Origin: Exophiala sp. HKRS030
Taxonomy: Eukaryota > Ascomycota > Eurotiomycetes > Chaetothyriales > Herpotrichiellaceae
Direction of reading: 5' to 3'
NCBI GenBank assembly: GCA_023897205.1
Contig: JAHWDD010000006.1
Location: 2,232,001-2,296,000, forward strand
DNA length: 64,000 bases
Shown here in pieces: positions 47,901 through 58,663 of the stretch. A program made the translations under genes and the position numbers. Each line of letters starts with the position of its first letter. The stretch's first letter is position 1. Below the pieces are notes generated by a model that was given only the letters and a program-made list of their open reading frames with translations, was not told the DNA's origin and ran no database searches.

Positions 47901-48002
47901 GTTTGGCAGCGAGTTAGAAAGGACCCGAAGAATGCGTACTTGAGCACAAAAGAGGTGTTGATGGAAGTTACGAAGAAATTGGAAGCCAAAGACATTGCTT
48001 AG
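44996..48002 (+). CDS. PRP6: Pre-mRNA splicing factor Prp6 (U4/U6.U5 tri-snRNP)
   Basis: Three exons, 44996-45360, 45473-47786 and 47844-48002, give 945 residues. Introns of 112 and 57 nt join in phases 2 and 0. The PRP1/Prp6 N-terminal domain opens with DFLSQQAPENYVAGLGRGATGF and continues to KNRRSKQNLRQRFYAVPDS. From about residue 270 onward are repeated HAT/TPR-like helices with the pattern W-x-x-A-x-x-L-E (for example LWIEAMKLESDPRAKKRVL and LWLQLAREQWYAGNVDDAR). Prp6 bridges U5 and U4/U6 snRNPs in the tri-snRNP. Length, domain order and repeats fit the family without truncation. Confidence 0.95.
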
Positions 48003-48897
48003 ATTTTCCCCGGCCATGGTGGTTCGGCAGCCCGGACTTTATTCATGATCTTCTTGAATTTAATTAATTATGGACACGTCCACTACAATATGTTCATGTC
48101 AAAGGAAAATGAAATCTTGCAATCGATTCAGTCTTGTCCTGACAAGGCTGCAGTCATGTGATCAGGCTGAAGTCAAGTACAAGTCACGTGAACGTGCCCG
48201 CTCCTTGCCTCGGCGCCCGCGATACTCCGTATAATTAAGTGAATGGTTCCGCCTGCGCCGCTCGGGTTTTCTTCCACCTTCCATCACCCTCACTCAACCT
48301 TTACTCATCCATCACTCCTTCTTCAGCAAATATTTCATCGCCTTTTGTTCAAGACCGACATTTTTCTTTTCACCTTGTATCATAACTTTCCCGACGATCT
48401 ATTAGGTATTGTCTTTGTCTTCCCGATCCCGGAATCACCGCAAACGGTGGAGGAGGCGTTACCCGACAGACTAATTCGTCCATTCTCTTGTGAAACCTCG
48501 GGCAGAACACATCGTGTTTGCTCTCATCACTCGGATACACAGTGAGGGGGGAAATTTTGGTGTCAAGAATCGGTCGATACTGGGAACGGCGGTAGACTGT
48601 ATCTTGCGTTGAGGAATAGCAGGTCGATTGGGTTTTGGTACAAGGCACAATTGGTGCAGGTCGTGAAGATTTCTCATTCTCGCCTGAGTTGGACGTCAGA
48701 GCTCTCCCGAGGCCTGATCTATTACTTGTTTACCTTTTTTCTCAATATCATCTCCCTTTGCCTTGGTTATCTTTGACCTCTTGTCCCTGGAACAGAGTCA
48801 ATAGCACTTTTCACCATTGCGCGCACCGCCGACTTGACCTTGATAAGCCTCTTCAACTGGTATCAACTACGCTTTCTGCCCCTGTGGCACTGCCGCC
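48003..48897. other. MPE1 promoter and leader
   Basis: 895 bp. It includes a CACGTG box at 48185-48190, a TACTCCGTA motif at 48223-48231 and pyrimidine-rich stretches from 48260 to 48370. Frames at 48243-48545 and 48635-48952 lack domains; the second overlaps the true MPE1 start in another frame. Confidence 0.5.
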
Positions 48898-50970
48898 ATG
48901 GCATCCTACGTGTATTTCAAATTCAAGTCACAGAAAGAACCACAACGCGTGACCATTGATGGCCCTCATACCGATGTTTGGAATCTCAAACGTGAAATCA
49001 TCAACATCTCTCGCTTGGGCGACGGTACCGATTTTGATCTCAAGATCTACAAAGAGAATAGCAATGAAGGTAGGACTCCCAGAGGTACCGATTATAAATG
49101 ATATAAAGCTAACATTTCATGAAGAATACACAGATGACACCGAGATCATCCCCAAAGATTCGACGGTTCTCGCTCGAAGATTACCGGCCGCCGCGCCTGG
49201 CAAAGGTCGTGCTGCTCGCTATGTCTCTGGAAAACCACCAGTTAGCGCCAAACCCAGCTCAAGTGCACCGAATAGGGCTGCCAAAACAGTGGATTTGGAC
49301 AAGTTCATGACTGAAGAAGAGAGATTGAAGGCGATGCTGCAGTTTACTGACGCACAATGGCAACAAAAGCAAGAAGAGATGTCACACGAGACTAGAGCTG
49401 CTATGCCCGGAAAATCATTCGCTAAAAAAGCCAACGTCCCGGAAGGTGAGCCACCACACGGCTACATCTGCTACCGTTGCGGCAAGAAAGGTAAGTCTCC
49501 CTGTCTTGTTGATATCAAGATCACACAAACTAACAATCCTCAGGTCACTGGATTCAAGCTTGTCCCACGAATGACGACGTAAATTATGACAACAAGAATC
49601 GGATCAAGCGCACAACCGGCATTCCTCGGTCAATGTTGAAGAAAATTGATCAATCGGATGTCGATAAATTGGATGATGCCGACCGACAAAAGCTTATGGT
49701 GAATGCCGAAGGAGAATATGTATTTGCACAGGCAGATGAAAAAGCATGGAAGAAACATTTGGAACAAGTCAAGGCTGCGGAAGCGGCTAAAGAGAAAGTA
49801 CAAGTTGGCGACAAGGAGCTGCAAGATCGAGGCCTGCAGTGCTCGATCGACAAGCGCTTGTTTGTAGACCCAATGAAGACACCTTGTTGTGGGAAGACAT
49901 ATTGTCATGACTGTATTGAAAATGCCCTGCTTGAGAATGATCTTACCTGTCCCGGATGCGAGACTGAGAACATCAGCCTTGAACGGCTGGAACCTGATGA
50001 AGACATGAAGGCAAAGATCAAGGAGTATGAAGCAGAGAAGCAAAATGAAAAACAACAGTCTAGAAGTCCTACTGCTACAGCAGAATCACCCAAGGCAAAC
50101 GGCTCTGTTGCCGGGTCTAGACCAACTTCACAAGCTGGTGCCTCACCTGTCTCGTCAAGCGCACAGTCCAAGAAACGGAGTGCGAGTGAAGTGAACGATT
50201 CCAATGTGTCGGGTAACCTTGACGTACCAGCGATGAAGCGTCAGAAGTCTGGGGACGCAGTAGCATCGGAGACCCCCAAGTCAGAAGCCGTCCAAACAAC
50301 AGACGAGGACCAGGTCGATTCATCTGACGACAAGAACGAGTTTCCTGAAAATATGATGCCCCCGGATTTCTCGCAGATGCAGAATGGCATGAACTTCCCT
50401 ATAATGCCTGGATTTAACCCTTTTATGATGAACCCCATGAATATGGGAATGGGAATGGGAATGGGCATGGGTATGAACGGCATGAACGGCATGAACGGCA
50501 TGAACGGGATGGGTTTCATGAATCCGAATTTCAACATGATGAATGGTATGAATGGCATGAACATGTTTCAACCCGGCAATAACGGCATGGGTGGTTTCGG
50601 CGGTAATCAACCCATGCAAAACAATAACTGGAACCAAAACCAAAACCAAAACCAAGGCTACGGACAGGGACCAAACTGGAGGAACAACAATCGAGGTGGT
50701 TTCAAGCAACGAGGCGGCTTTCACAACAATAACAATATTCAAAATAAGCCAGCAACACAACCTGCCGGTATGGCCGGTGTCCCCACGGGTCCAAAGTCGA
50801 TGAACCAAGGTGGTTACACACCGGCAGGACCGGCGGGTGGGAAGTTTGCAAATCAGCAGCATCATGTCGGAAACGAGGAGGACAATGCGTATATGCGACA
50901 ACCAGTGAACCCTCAACGATTTCAAAATCGACAGAAACGGGCGAGGCAGGCCGACTATAGGGAGTTGTAA
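48898..50970 (+). CDS. MPE1: Cleavage/polyadenylation factor subunit Mpe1 (RBBP6-like)
   Basis: Exons 48898-49069, 49125-49490 and 49544-50970 give 654 residues; introns are 55 and 53 nt, both phase 1. The order of domains is diagnostic: ubiquitin-like DWNN domain from residue 3 (SYVYFKFKSQKE...TIDGP), CCHC zinc knuckle around 173-187 (CYRCGKKGHWIQAC, interrupted by intron 2), and a RING-type domain from Cys279 (LQCSIDKRLFVDPMKTPCCGKTYC...CPGC). The tail is Met/Gly/Asn/Gln-rich with MGMG and NGM repeats, then RGG-like segments. Mpe1 is an essential part of the 3'-end processing complex. Its repetitive tail resembles that of Hrp1 in this same window. Confidence 0.95.
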
Positions 50971-51778
50971 TCGGGGACGGTATGGGTCACAAACTTGGTC
51001 GTTCCTTTTGGAAGGAAGGGTGTTACCAGTTATGAAGGACGAAGGGAAAGGTAGTTTACGAAGACCCCCGTCATGATACGTAATGTGACCTCTCATGCTG
51101 AATGATGGTGAATGGGATTTATCATATTTGGCCATGAACAAACTGTCTACACTCTATGGGGTAGTGTGGTCATCGAGGCGTCTTTGTTTTGTAGTCTATA
51201 TTTTGACTCGGGGACACAGGCCCTGGGAGTCGAAGAAACAGAATAAAATACTGATTCAAGACAATCTCTTGTCTACATTTCCAAACTATTCACGATTTTT
51301 TCTGTTTTCCTATTAGTCATGAAAGCACTTGTACATATTGTACTCCTAACTCCACTTCAGCCTCGCCAGCCTCGCGTCCCCCGACGTAGTCGCTCCGTTG
51401 TTTTCTGACGATTGATTCATCATCATTTTTAACATGCGATCTCTCAGCAAGCAAATACTCACCCGTACCATGACATCTCTCAATCTTGGTGGAGAATGGC
51501 AATGCCTGGTTTCCTTGAGGTATACGGAGTTCCATTGTTGACGGTTTTCCGATTTACGTCATGACTTTTTGAGATCGACCGCAACGGAACCTCAACTCCT
51601 CCAAGCTGCATGATGTGAGGATGCTAGTCATGTACAGATAATGGAGTCCCTCAGGCACGAGTACAAAGAGGGGTAGATTCCCTCCCGGCCAAGTGACTTT
51701 TATTATGTTTTTGAAACGAGTCGGGGTTTTTCGACTCACTTGAATAAAAAAGTTTTATAGTCGTTGATTGGAGTCAAG
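50971..51778. other. Intergenic region MPE1 / HhH gene
   Basis: 808 bp. No gene. 3' untranslated sequence of MPE1, a TACGGAGTT motif at 51523-51531 and the promoter of the next gene. Confidence 0.45.
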
Positions 51779-52864
51779 ATGCCTTCGAAGGACCATGAAA
51801 ACGGGGTGGATGAGTCTGTCAATACAAAGGAGGAAAACGGAACCAAGAAAAACGAAAAAGATGCTGAAATGGAAAACAGCGGCGCACAAGAAGAGTCTGA
51901 ACCAAACAAGAAGGAAGAGGGACAAGAGCAAGAAGGGTCCGAGGGAGATGCTCACGCTGGACAAAAGCGAAAGCACGAGGAACGACCTACAGGCGAAGAA
52001 GACCAAAACGGGTCGAAAAAAGCGGCTCGAACAAAGGGGACGAAGAGTGGCCGTGCAACTCTGAAACAGCTGTTGAACTTCTTACTCTCCGCGGACGCGC
52101 TGCCGTATTGTTTTCCAGACGAAGAACTAGAAGCGGCCAAGAAGAAGCAGGGATTGAAGTGCTACTCGCTCACGTCGCCGACTTCCTTGACGGCTTTTGA
52201 GCATCTGGTCTGCGCTCACCTGTTGAGTAAGCCGCTCAGCCACGCGCTGGGGTTGAGGAGCATCCGTACGTTGCTCAACGAGCCGTACAACTTTGGCACG
52301 GCCAAGCGCATCGTCGACGCGGGAGAGGACAAAGTATGGCAGGCCCTCGAAGATGCCAAGACGCAACACCGTCAGAAGACGGCGAGGTACCTTTCTGGAA
52401 TGGCGCGGGAGTACGCGCCCGACAAGGCCGGCGACACCATGTTCGACCTCGCGGAGAAGGCCAACAACGAAGGGCCCAACGGTGTCGTCGAGCACATCAA
52501 GGAGACGGTGCCTGGGTTGGGCAAGATAGGCGGGGAGATCTTCTGCAGACGTATCCAGTGTGTGTATGGATGGGGAGACGCGTTGTGGCCCTATGCGGAT
52601 GGGAAGGCGTTGGAATGCCTCAGGGAGATTGGGATCGATGTTGAGGATGCGGATGAACTCCAGAATGGCATTGAGAGTCTGGTGGATTGGGAGCGCGTAG
52701 GGGACATGGGGCTTCAGGAACGTGTTTTGAGTAAAGGTGAGTTGGCGGGTGAAGAGATGGAAACCCAGGTTCAGGCCGAGTTTGTCGTTGCTCTGGAGAG
52801 GGCGGTGGGTTGTGTGTTGGAAGGGAAAGTTGAGGAGTTTAGAAAGGCTGCTGCGGAAGCGTAG
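51779..52864 (+). CDS. HhH-GPD-like protein, possible DNA glycosylase relative
   Basis: A single exon of 361 residues from ATG 51779 (the open frame starts five codons earlier at TTG). The first 85 residues are Glu/Lys-rich and disordered, ending in a basic run (KKAARTKGTKSGRATLK) that could target the nucleus. The folded part has FEHLVCAHLLSKPLSHALGLRSIRTLL, then a helix-hairpin-helix-like VPGLGKIGGEIFCRRIQ, and an Asp in WPYADGKALECLREIGI at the position expected for the catalytic aspartate of HhH-GPD glycosylases. I see no iron-sulphur cysteine loop and no catalytic lysine in the hairpin, so a monofunctional glycosylase or a non-catalytic relative fits best. Function is inferred from fold-level pattern only. 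Confidence 0.78.
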   Translation: MPSKDHENGVDESVNTKEENGTKKNEKDAEMENSGAQEESEPNKKEEGQEQEGSEGDAHAGQKRKHEERPTGEEDQNGSKKAARTKGTKSGRATLKQLLNFLLSADALPYCFPDEELEAAKKKQGLKCYSLTSPTSLTAFEHLVCAHLLSKPLSHALGLRSIRTLLNEPYNFGTAKRIVDAGEDKVWQALEDAKTQHRQKTARYLSGMAREYAPDKAGDTMFDLAEKANNEGPNGVVEHIKETVPGLGKIGGEIFCRRIQCVYGWGDALWPYADGKALECLREIGIDVEDADELQNGIESLVDWERVGDMGLQERVLSKGELAGEEMETQVQAEFVVALERAVGCVLEGKVEEFRKAAAEA

Positions 52865-53690
52865 GATAGAAATCAGATATGTGACTGACCTACCTGGTAC
52901 TAGATCTTGGTCGCACAATAGATATTCATAATCGTCAAGACTACCGATGTTTGTGTGTAGTGCGGTGTTTCTTCCTGGATGAAGGATTGAAAATGGGGCC
53001 AGTCTGTCCAGTCAAATTCAGCCTCGTTCTTCACCCCAAATGTGGAGAAGAGTTGATGCCGCCCTTACTCAAGCCTTGCTGTGGTGGAGAGAGGGACGTG
53101 GACGTTGCCCTTAGAGCCGCGTAATCAGTGTGCCAATGGTTGGAAGCTTGTCTAGGAGGGGCGCATCTTGAATACTATTAAGAAGCCCGTATACCGAGCT
53201 TGGCCAATTGGGAATAAAAAAGGCTAAGACGCCAAAGCTGTGTACATTTGCATGGCATTGGCCCGCATAGTGGAGCTGGGTGAAATGCCCTCCCTCCTCA
53301 TTAATACTGCTCTCAAGAAGGGCTAATCTATCAACTATTTCATGCGATACCCATACGAGTACTCTGTAGAATATGCCCAGGTTTAAGTATCCCCGACAAA
53401 GTAAAAGACGGTTTCGTCCCATGCAGGAACCGAGCACTCTCGTGGAGCTGAGGCGGTACGGTGTATCCATAGGGCCTTACTCCGTACGGAGTATTGTGAT
53501 AAGAGATCTACAATATTCTTGAGCTCGTCTACATCCGTTCGGTGTGTTCCCGCAATTCTAGTCTCGCTAAACTCCGACGCACCGCACATACACTGAGCTT
53601 TCAATCTCCCTGAAAGGAGAAGCCTTTCGGTGAAGTCGGTTAGGCCAAAAGATATATAACACCTTGGAATTGGGGGTCCCCGAAAAAATA
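52865..53690. other. Intergenic region with 16-bp palindrome; boundary to accessory genes
   Basis: 826 bp without a gene. The perfect palindrome at 53478-53493 lies about 200 bp before the MFS start. This gap separates housekeeping genes on the left from metabolic genes on the right. Confidence 0.5.
53478..53493. repeat. 16-bp palindrome TACTCCGTACGGAGTA
   Basis: Two head-to-head copies of the motif TACTCCGTA sharing the central GTAC. The single motif recurs at many other non-coding sites in the window, but only here is it fully palindromic. Confidence 0.8.
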
Positions 53691-55874
53691 ATGTCAGTCA
53701 CTCGTTTAGACAGTCCAGATTGTTGCCCACAGAAAGAAGAACCCCAGAACGTCAACACGACGACGATCAATATCAGGCACAGTGGGTGCAACAAGTCCGA
53801 AAAAATGGCGGAACGCAACGATTCTGTCAATGAAGTTGCCTACGGCATCTATGGCACTTCACAACTGATCGCTTGTAAGTGTTTTCTTTTCTTTTTTTGG
53901 GACAAGGAAGTTGCTGGCTTTTTCTGTTGTGATCTTGTATTGGCTTCTGATTCTTTTTCTTGCTAGCCGATGGCCATGGAGACCGCAAGGACATTGTCCT
54001 GGTGCCTCATCCCACGTCGGATCCCAACGATCCATTGAACTGGACGTACCCCAAGAAATTGCTCACGATCTTCGGCATCATGTGCTTCGCCTTCTTCTGC
54101 GGCGTGGTCGTCACAGGCCCGATCGCCGCGTGGACGTACACTATCGAGGACATCGGCATCACGGAAACTCAATTGAACTACGCCTTGGCCATAAATCTTC
54201 TTGGTTTGGGATTCGGAAATGTTGGATATACGTTGATATCGGCCCAACTCGGCCGCAGGACTGTCTACCTTATAGCCTCTATCGGTGGCATTTGTACGTC
54301 CATCTGGACCGCCGTTTACGATTCCTCTGGAAGCAATTATGCCAGGAGTCTCATCCTGGGGTTCCTCCTGGCCCCTTACGAAGGCATGACGATGACGATC
54401 GCTGGAGACTTGTTCTTCTTGCACGAACGCGGTACCTACATGGCGGTTATCTTGTCAGTCACCTCCCCCTCCTTCTTGGCGTTCCGCACCCATCGTGTAC
54501 TGATCTTTATGTTTCATATTCTAGCCTGTGCGCCTTGCTGGGTACGGATTTGGGTACCATTATGGACGGTTATATTGCTTCGTCCCCAATCTCGTACATA
54601 GATTGGAGATGGACCGGCTGGATTCCCACCATCGGATTCGGCTTCACCTTTCTGGTCATCTTCTTCTTCTTTGAGGAGACGCGTTACCTGAGATCATCCC
54701 ACACGCAACCCTACACTGCCACTCGCGTCGACAATGAGGACAATTCTGAGGAAATTTTGCAGAAAGAGGGCATGAGTGCTCCTCAAAGTGACACCAGAGT
54801 TGCAGACTCTCATCCGACCCGAAAAGGTTGGCTACAAAGGATGGCTCCGTGGCAAATCCTACCAAGAACGTCAAGGTGAGTGACAGTTCACCCCAACACC
54901 TGGACAGTGGTAGATTGATATGCAAAAGGAAATCAACGTGGGAACTTCTCAAAGAAATATGTGTCCTGTCGACTTACCCGGCAGTCTTGTGGGTAAGCTG
55001 AACATTTCCCCTCGAGTGCAGCTGGTGGATAGCTAACGTAATATTTACAAAAGGCCGGTTGTGTCTATGGTGTCAATCTGGCCTGGTTCGCATGTATCCT
55101 CAGTATGCTGGCAGTTGTCATTTTTGAGCCCCCATTCAACTTTACCGCCTCGGCCTTTGGCCTTACTCGTGTGGGAACCATTACCGGGAGTATTCTTGCG
55201 TATGTCTCTTTTGAAGATCGGTGTGGTTTGGCCCTTCGCTGACTAACAGGAAATCCCCAGATTGATCATTGCTGGTCCACTCAGTGATCGTATTGCTACT
55301 GCACTGGCCCGAAGACGCGGAGGAATTCGAGAGGCAGAGGATCGTTTGCCCCTATTCTTTGCCGCTCTTGTCTTTATGCCTGGAGCGCTCTTGATCTTCG
55401 GATTTGCTGCCTACTATGTGAGTCTCACTTGATGCCGTGTCTTCACGACGCGACGGAACTAATCCTTGTTTACCAGAAAACTCATTGGATGGGTCCGGTA
55501 TTCGGTGAAGCTATGACTTCGTTCTCGTACGCATTTGCCTCAGAATTAGCCATGAGTAAGTGTATCCAAACTTTCGGGTCCTCCGACTCCTATCTAGGAA
55601 TTAACTTCGCACAGGCTATGTTGTCGACTGTTATCGCCCCGTTGCCGTTGAAGCATTTGTTGGAATTGTCGTAATACGAAACCTGTGGGGCTTCGGCTTC
55701 ACCTTCGCCATCAGCCCCTGGCTTGCCGCGTCCAACGTACGCGACGTGTGCATTGTTCTGGCAGTCGTCACTATCGTCGTGTATGCCACAACCATTCCAC
55801 TTTACATCTACGGTAAGCGACTCAGAATCTGGACCAGTCAGAGATTTCCCCTGGCAGGAAGAGAAGTTCTCTGA
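53691..55874 (+). CDS. MFS transporter (eight exons)
   Basis: Exons: 53691-53874, 53967-54453, 54525-54875, 54929-54992, 55054-55199, 55261-55417, 55477-55555, 55615-55874; 575 residues. All seven introns have GT-AG ends and consistent phases. The N terminus has the hallmark LVPHPTSDPNDPLNW of fungal DHA1-like transporters, then twelve predicted helices; AQLGRRTVYL after the third gives the motif-A region. A central cytosolic loop (about residues 290-345) is acidic and Ser-rich, and the second half starts near TWELLKEICVLSTYP. The end is KRLRIWTSQRFPLAG. It probably exports or imports small organic molecules at the plasma membrane; the substrate is open. It is the first of five accessory-type genes in a row. 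Confidence 0.9.
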
Positions 55875-56756
55875 AGTGTTCGATCTCGCACTGGAGACGT
55901 GGCCATCCCCAGAGTACATGTGTGTCTCCGTGGATGCAGAATTGTATGAAAAGGACTGAGGTATCAAGCGTTTGACCCACTGGATGTGGCCGATGACGGA
56001 AGTCGTGAAGCAGGAGGTCTTTGAACCCCTTGGAGCAACAGTAACGGAGGCCCAAAGACATTGATGATAGCATTACAATCTCTGACTGTACTTTCTGAGC
56101 CTTCTGTGCCAGACTGGGTTCATTGTGGGATCTTGCTCTCCAGGCAGATTATCTATGCGATTCTGTTAGACTCTACGCTATACATACATTGGAAAGCAAT
56201 CTCCACTGAAGTCACTTCATGCCTTATCAAGATTGATGGGACATTTTATGTGTCCTCCAAACATTTCCATGCCAATAAGTGACAGCTGTGATAGCTATTT
56301 CTGGGAAGGAAGGTGTTAAGCGAGGTCCGGGAACGCTAGGTTATAGTCAGGGTCAAATACGACGAACTCGACGATGAAAGACCCTCGCCACTAACCGGGA
56401 AATGGTTCTCCACTTCTTCATACATCAAGAAGACGAGCGTTGTCAAGAAGCGTTTGACGGAGTATTCCGCGAAAGCATGGGATTCGGCCGTTCAGCAGGA
56501 GGCTTCTCCATCGTTCAGACTTTCATTCTAGATTGTCTGGATCTGTACCCACTTTCATGAATACTTGCACCAAGATTAAGAGATGTCAGCCTCTTAAATA
56601 AAGAAAAAAAGGTAGAAACAAAAACAAAAAGAAAAGGAAACTTTCAGTATTTCTCTTGACTACTTCCCCTGACTTCTTGAAGAAGGTTTGAGTGAGGGTC
56701 TAATCGCCCTTTGGGGACACTTTGTCAAGACTAGCCTTGAGCGCGAGAGGACCGAA
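55875..56756. other. Intergenic region MFS / alcohol dehydrogenase
   Basis: 882 bp without a recognisable gene. A-rich tract near 56600-56640 and an ACGGAGTA motif at 56457. The minus frame 55590-55967 is antisense to the last MFS exon. Confidence 0.45.
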
Positions 56757-57847
56757 ATGAGCCTTGTAAGTTGAGTATCTCGTGATTGTGATGATGCATA
56801 CTCATCGAACCGAAGGACGATAGAGAGGAGCTCGAGCTCTGGGCTGTAGTTGAGCACAATAGACCTCTACAGCGCCTCCGCCAACCACTACCGGTACCCA
56901 AAGGTACCGAGGTCTTGATCAAAGTCACGCACTGCGGTGTTTGTCATTCTGATGTGCATCTCTGGGAAGGTAAATATACGTTACCCTTACCACGAGCATT
57001 GGGTCACGAGATTCTCGGGACCGTGGCAGCATTGGGTCCAGAAGTAGAAGGCGTTGTCCCTCTACAATCCCAGCAAGTTGTGTTCCCGTGGCTGGGTTGT
57101 GGGATGTGCAACCACTGTCAAGAAGGTCACAACAACAGATGTCTGAAGCCGCAGAGTCTGGGCATCAACCTGCACGGTGGCTTCGCATCTCATGTGGTGG
57201 TTCCGCATCCCAGGTACCTCGTCGACGTCGAGAACGTTGACCCGGCGTTTGCATCTACACTCGGGTGCTCGGGCGTGACGGTCTACAACGCCCTTGAAAA
57301 GGTCCTTCCTCTGCCATCGGACGAACCAGTCGTCCTCATCGGAGCTGGTGGGCTGGGCTTGTTGGCGATTTCGATGTTGAGAGCACTGGGCCATCGCTCG
57401 ATCATTAGTGTCGACATCAGCGAGGAGAAGGTCAAGGTCGCACGGGAAGCAGGGGCCACAGCCACGGTGCGTTCAGGGACAGAAACTACCGCCACGGACT
57501 TGCTGGCCGCCACAGGGGGCCCCGTATTGGCCGTCGTTGATTTCGTCAATGTCCCGGCGTCTGCGACACTCGGGCTCGACGTGCTTCGGAAAACCGGGAA
57601 ATTGGTCCTGGTCGGTCTCAGTGGTGGAATCATGCAGCTGAACCTAGCGACGATGATTTTCAAAGCCGCCTCTATCGTCGGCACCAACACTGGAGATCTA
57701 TATCATCTTCAAGCTGTCGCTCGTCTGGCCAAGGAAGGGAAACTCAAGCCAATTCAGATGACAGAGGCTCCATGGGAACAGGCCGGCCAGGCTCTCGAAG
57801 CACTTGCTCAAGGCAAAGTTGTCGGTCGGACAGTGCTGGTGAAATAG
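56757..57847 (+). CDS. Zinc-dependent alcohol dehydrogenase (MDR family)
   Basis: The long exon 56816-57847 encodes the enzyme without its own ATG. I join it to ATG AGC CTT at 56757-56765 through a 50-nt intron with a GTAAGT donor, giving 346 residues; the acceptor GAAG is weak, so the 5' end is uncertain. Catalytic-zinc ligands are Cys43 (THCGVCHSD) and the His-Glu pair in GHE near 66-68. The structural zinc loop CGMCNHCQEGHNNRC has four cysteines in the correct spacing. The nucleotide motif GAGGLGLL is followed by the acidic SVDIS, pointing to NAD rather than NADP. Substrate cannot be told. It lies between the MFS transporter and the Zn2Cys6 regulator. Confidence 0.85.
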
Positions 57848-58663
57848 GGCATATTCTGATCAATACTGAAAATAGGTTCACCAAAATGAGCTTCATGCTA
57901 TCCCTACTTCGAGTTCGATTTCAAAAGATTCGTCAGCCAAGTTACCGTGCAGTTCACGGCGTGCGGCTGATACAGTCCCACCATGGTCTACCCGTCTCCT
58001 GACAGCTTCTCCCTGATATGTCAATTCAAGAGCTTCGGCCGAGTCGTTAGAAAGCAATGATATGATGTTTTGACGTGTTCTCTTTTCACTCGCAGAGGTC
58101 GTACGTGGAACGGCTGTAGGCTAAATCCGCCCCCATGGGCCTGTTCTGTGGTAATCCCTTATCGCTCGCATCAATTCTAAACCGTCCTGGCGTTCTCGGT
58201 GCTTCGGCAACCCGGTCACCTCTTATCTATTATGATTATGGAAGACACTCCGTATCAACACGTTTATTTCTAACTTTCGGACATACAGCACACAAGTACA
58301 ATGGTGGGTTCCGCCAACACGTACCGCAAGGTCTAGCCCAACAACATAACAATGGTCTGGCGGAACAGACGTCTAGACATGCTTATATCAAACTAAATGC
58401 ATAGCTCTCTCTCTTCCTCTCTCAAGACACGCCTCTTTAGAGCGAAGACCACTCTATGTCCTGCGAAAGACTTGATATCGAGAGGTCAGGGTGAGTAGTT
58501 GCTGTAAAAGCGGCAAGAATGAACTGCCAAGCAAAAACTCGGTACAGCCTCTTGGGATCAACGGGAACATTATGACTTTGACCTCACTCTACGCTGCGTC
58601 AACAGAGTCCAATTATGATTCTACACATAGGAGAACCTCATTACCAGATGGTTGGTCTTGCGG
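57848..58663. other. Promoter region of the Zn2Cys6 regulator
   Basis: 816 bp. No gene; an ACTCCGTA motif at 58247-58254. The frame 58491-58886 overlaps the regulator's start in a different frame and is rejected. Confidence 0.45.
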
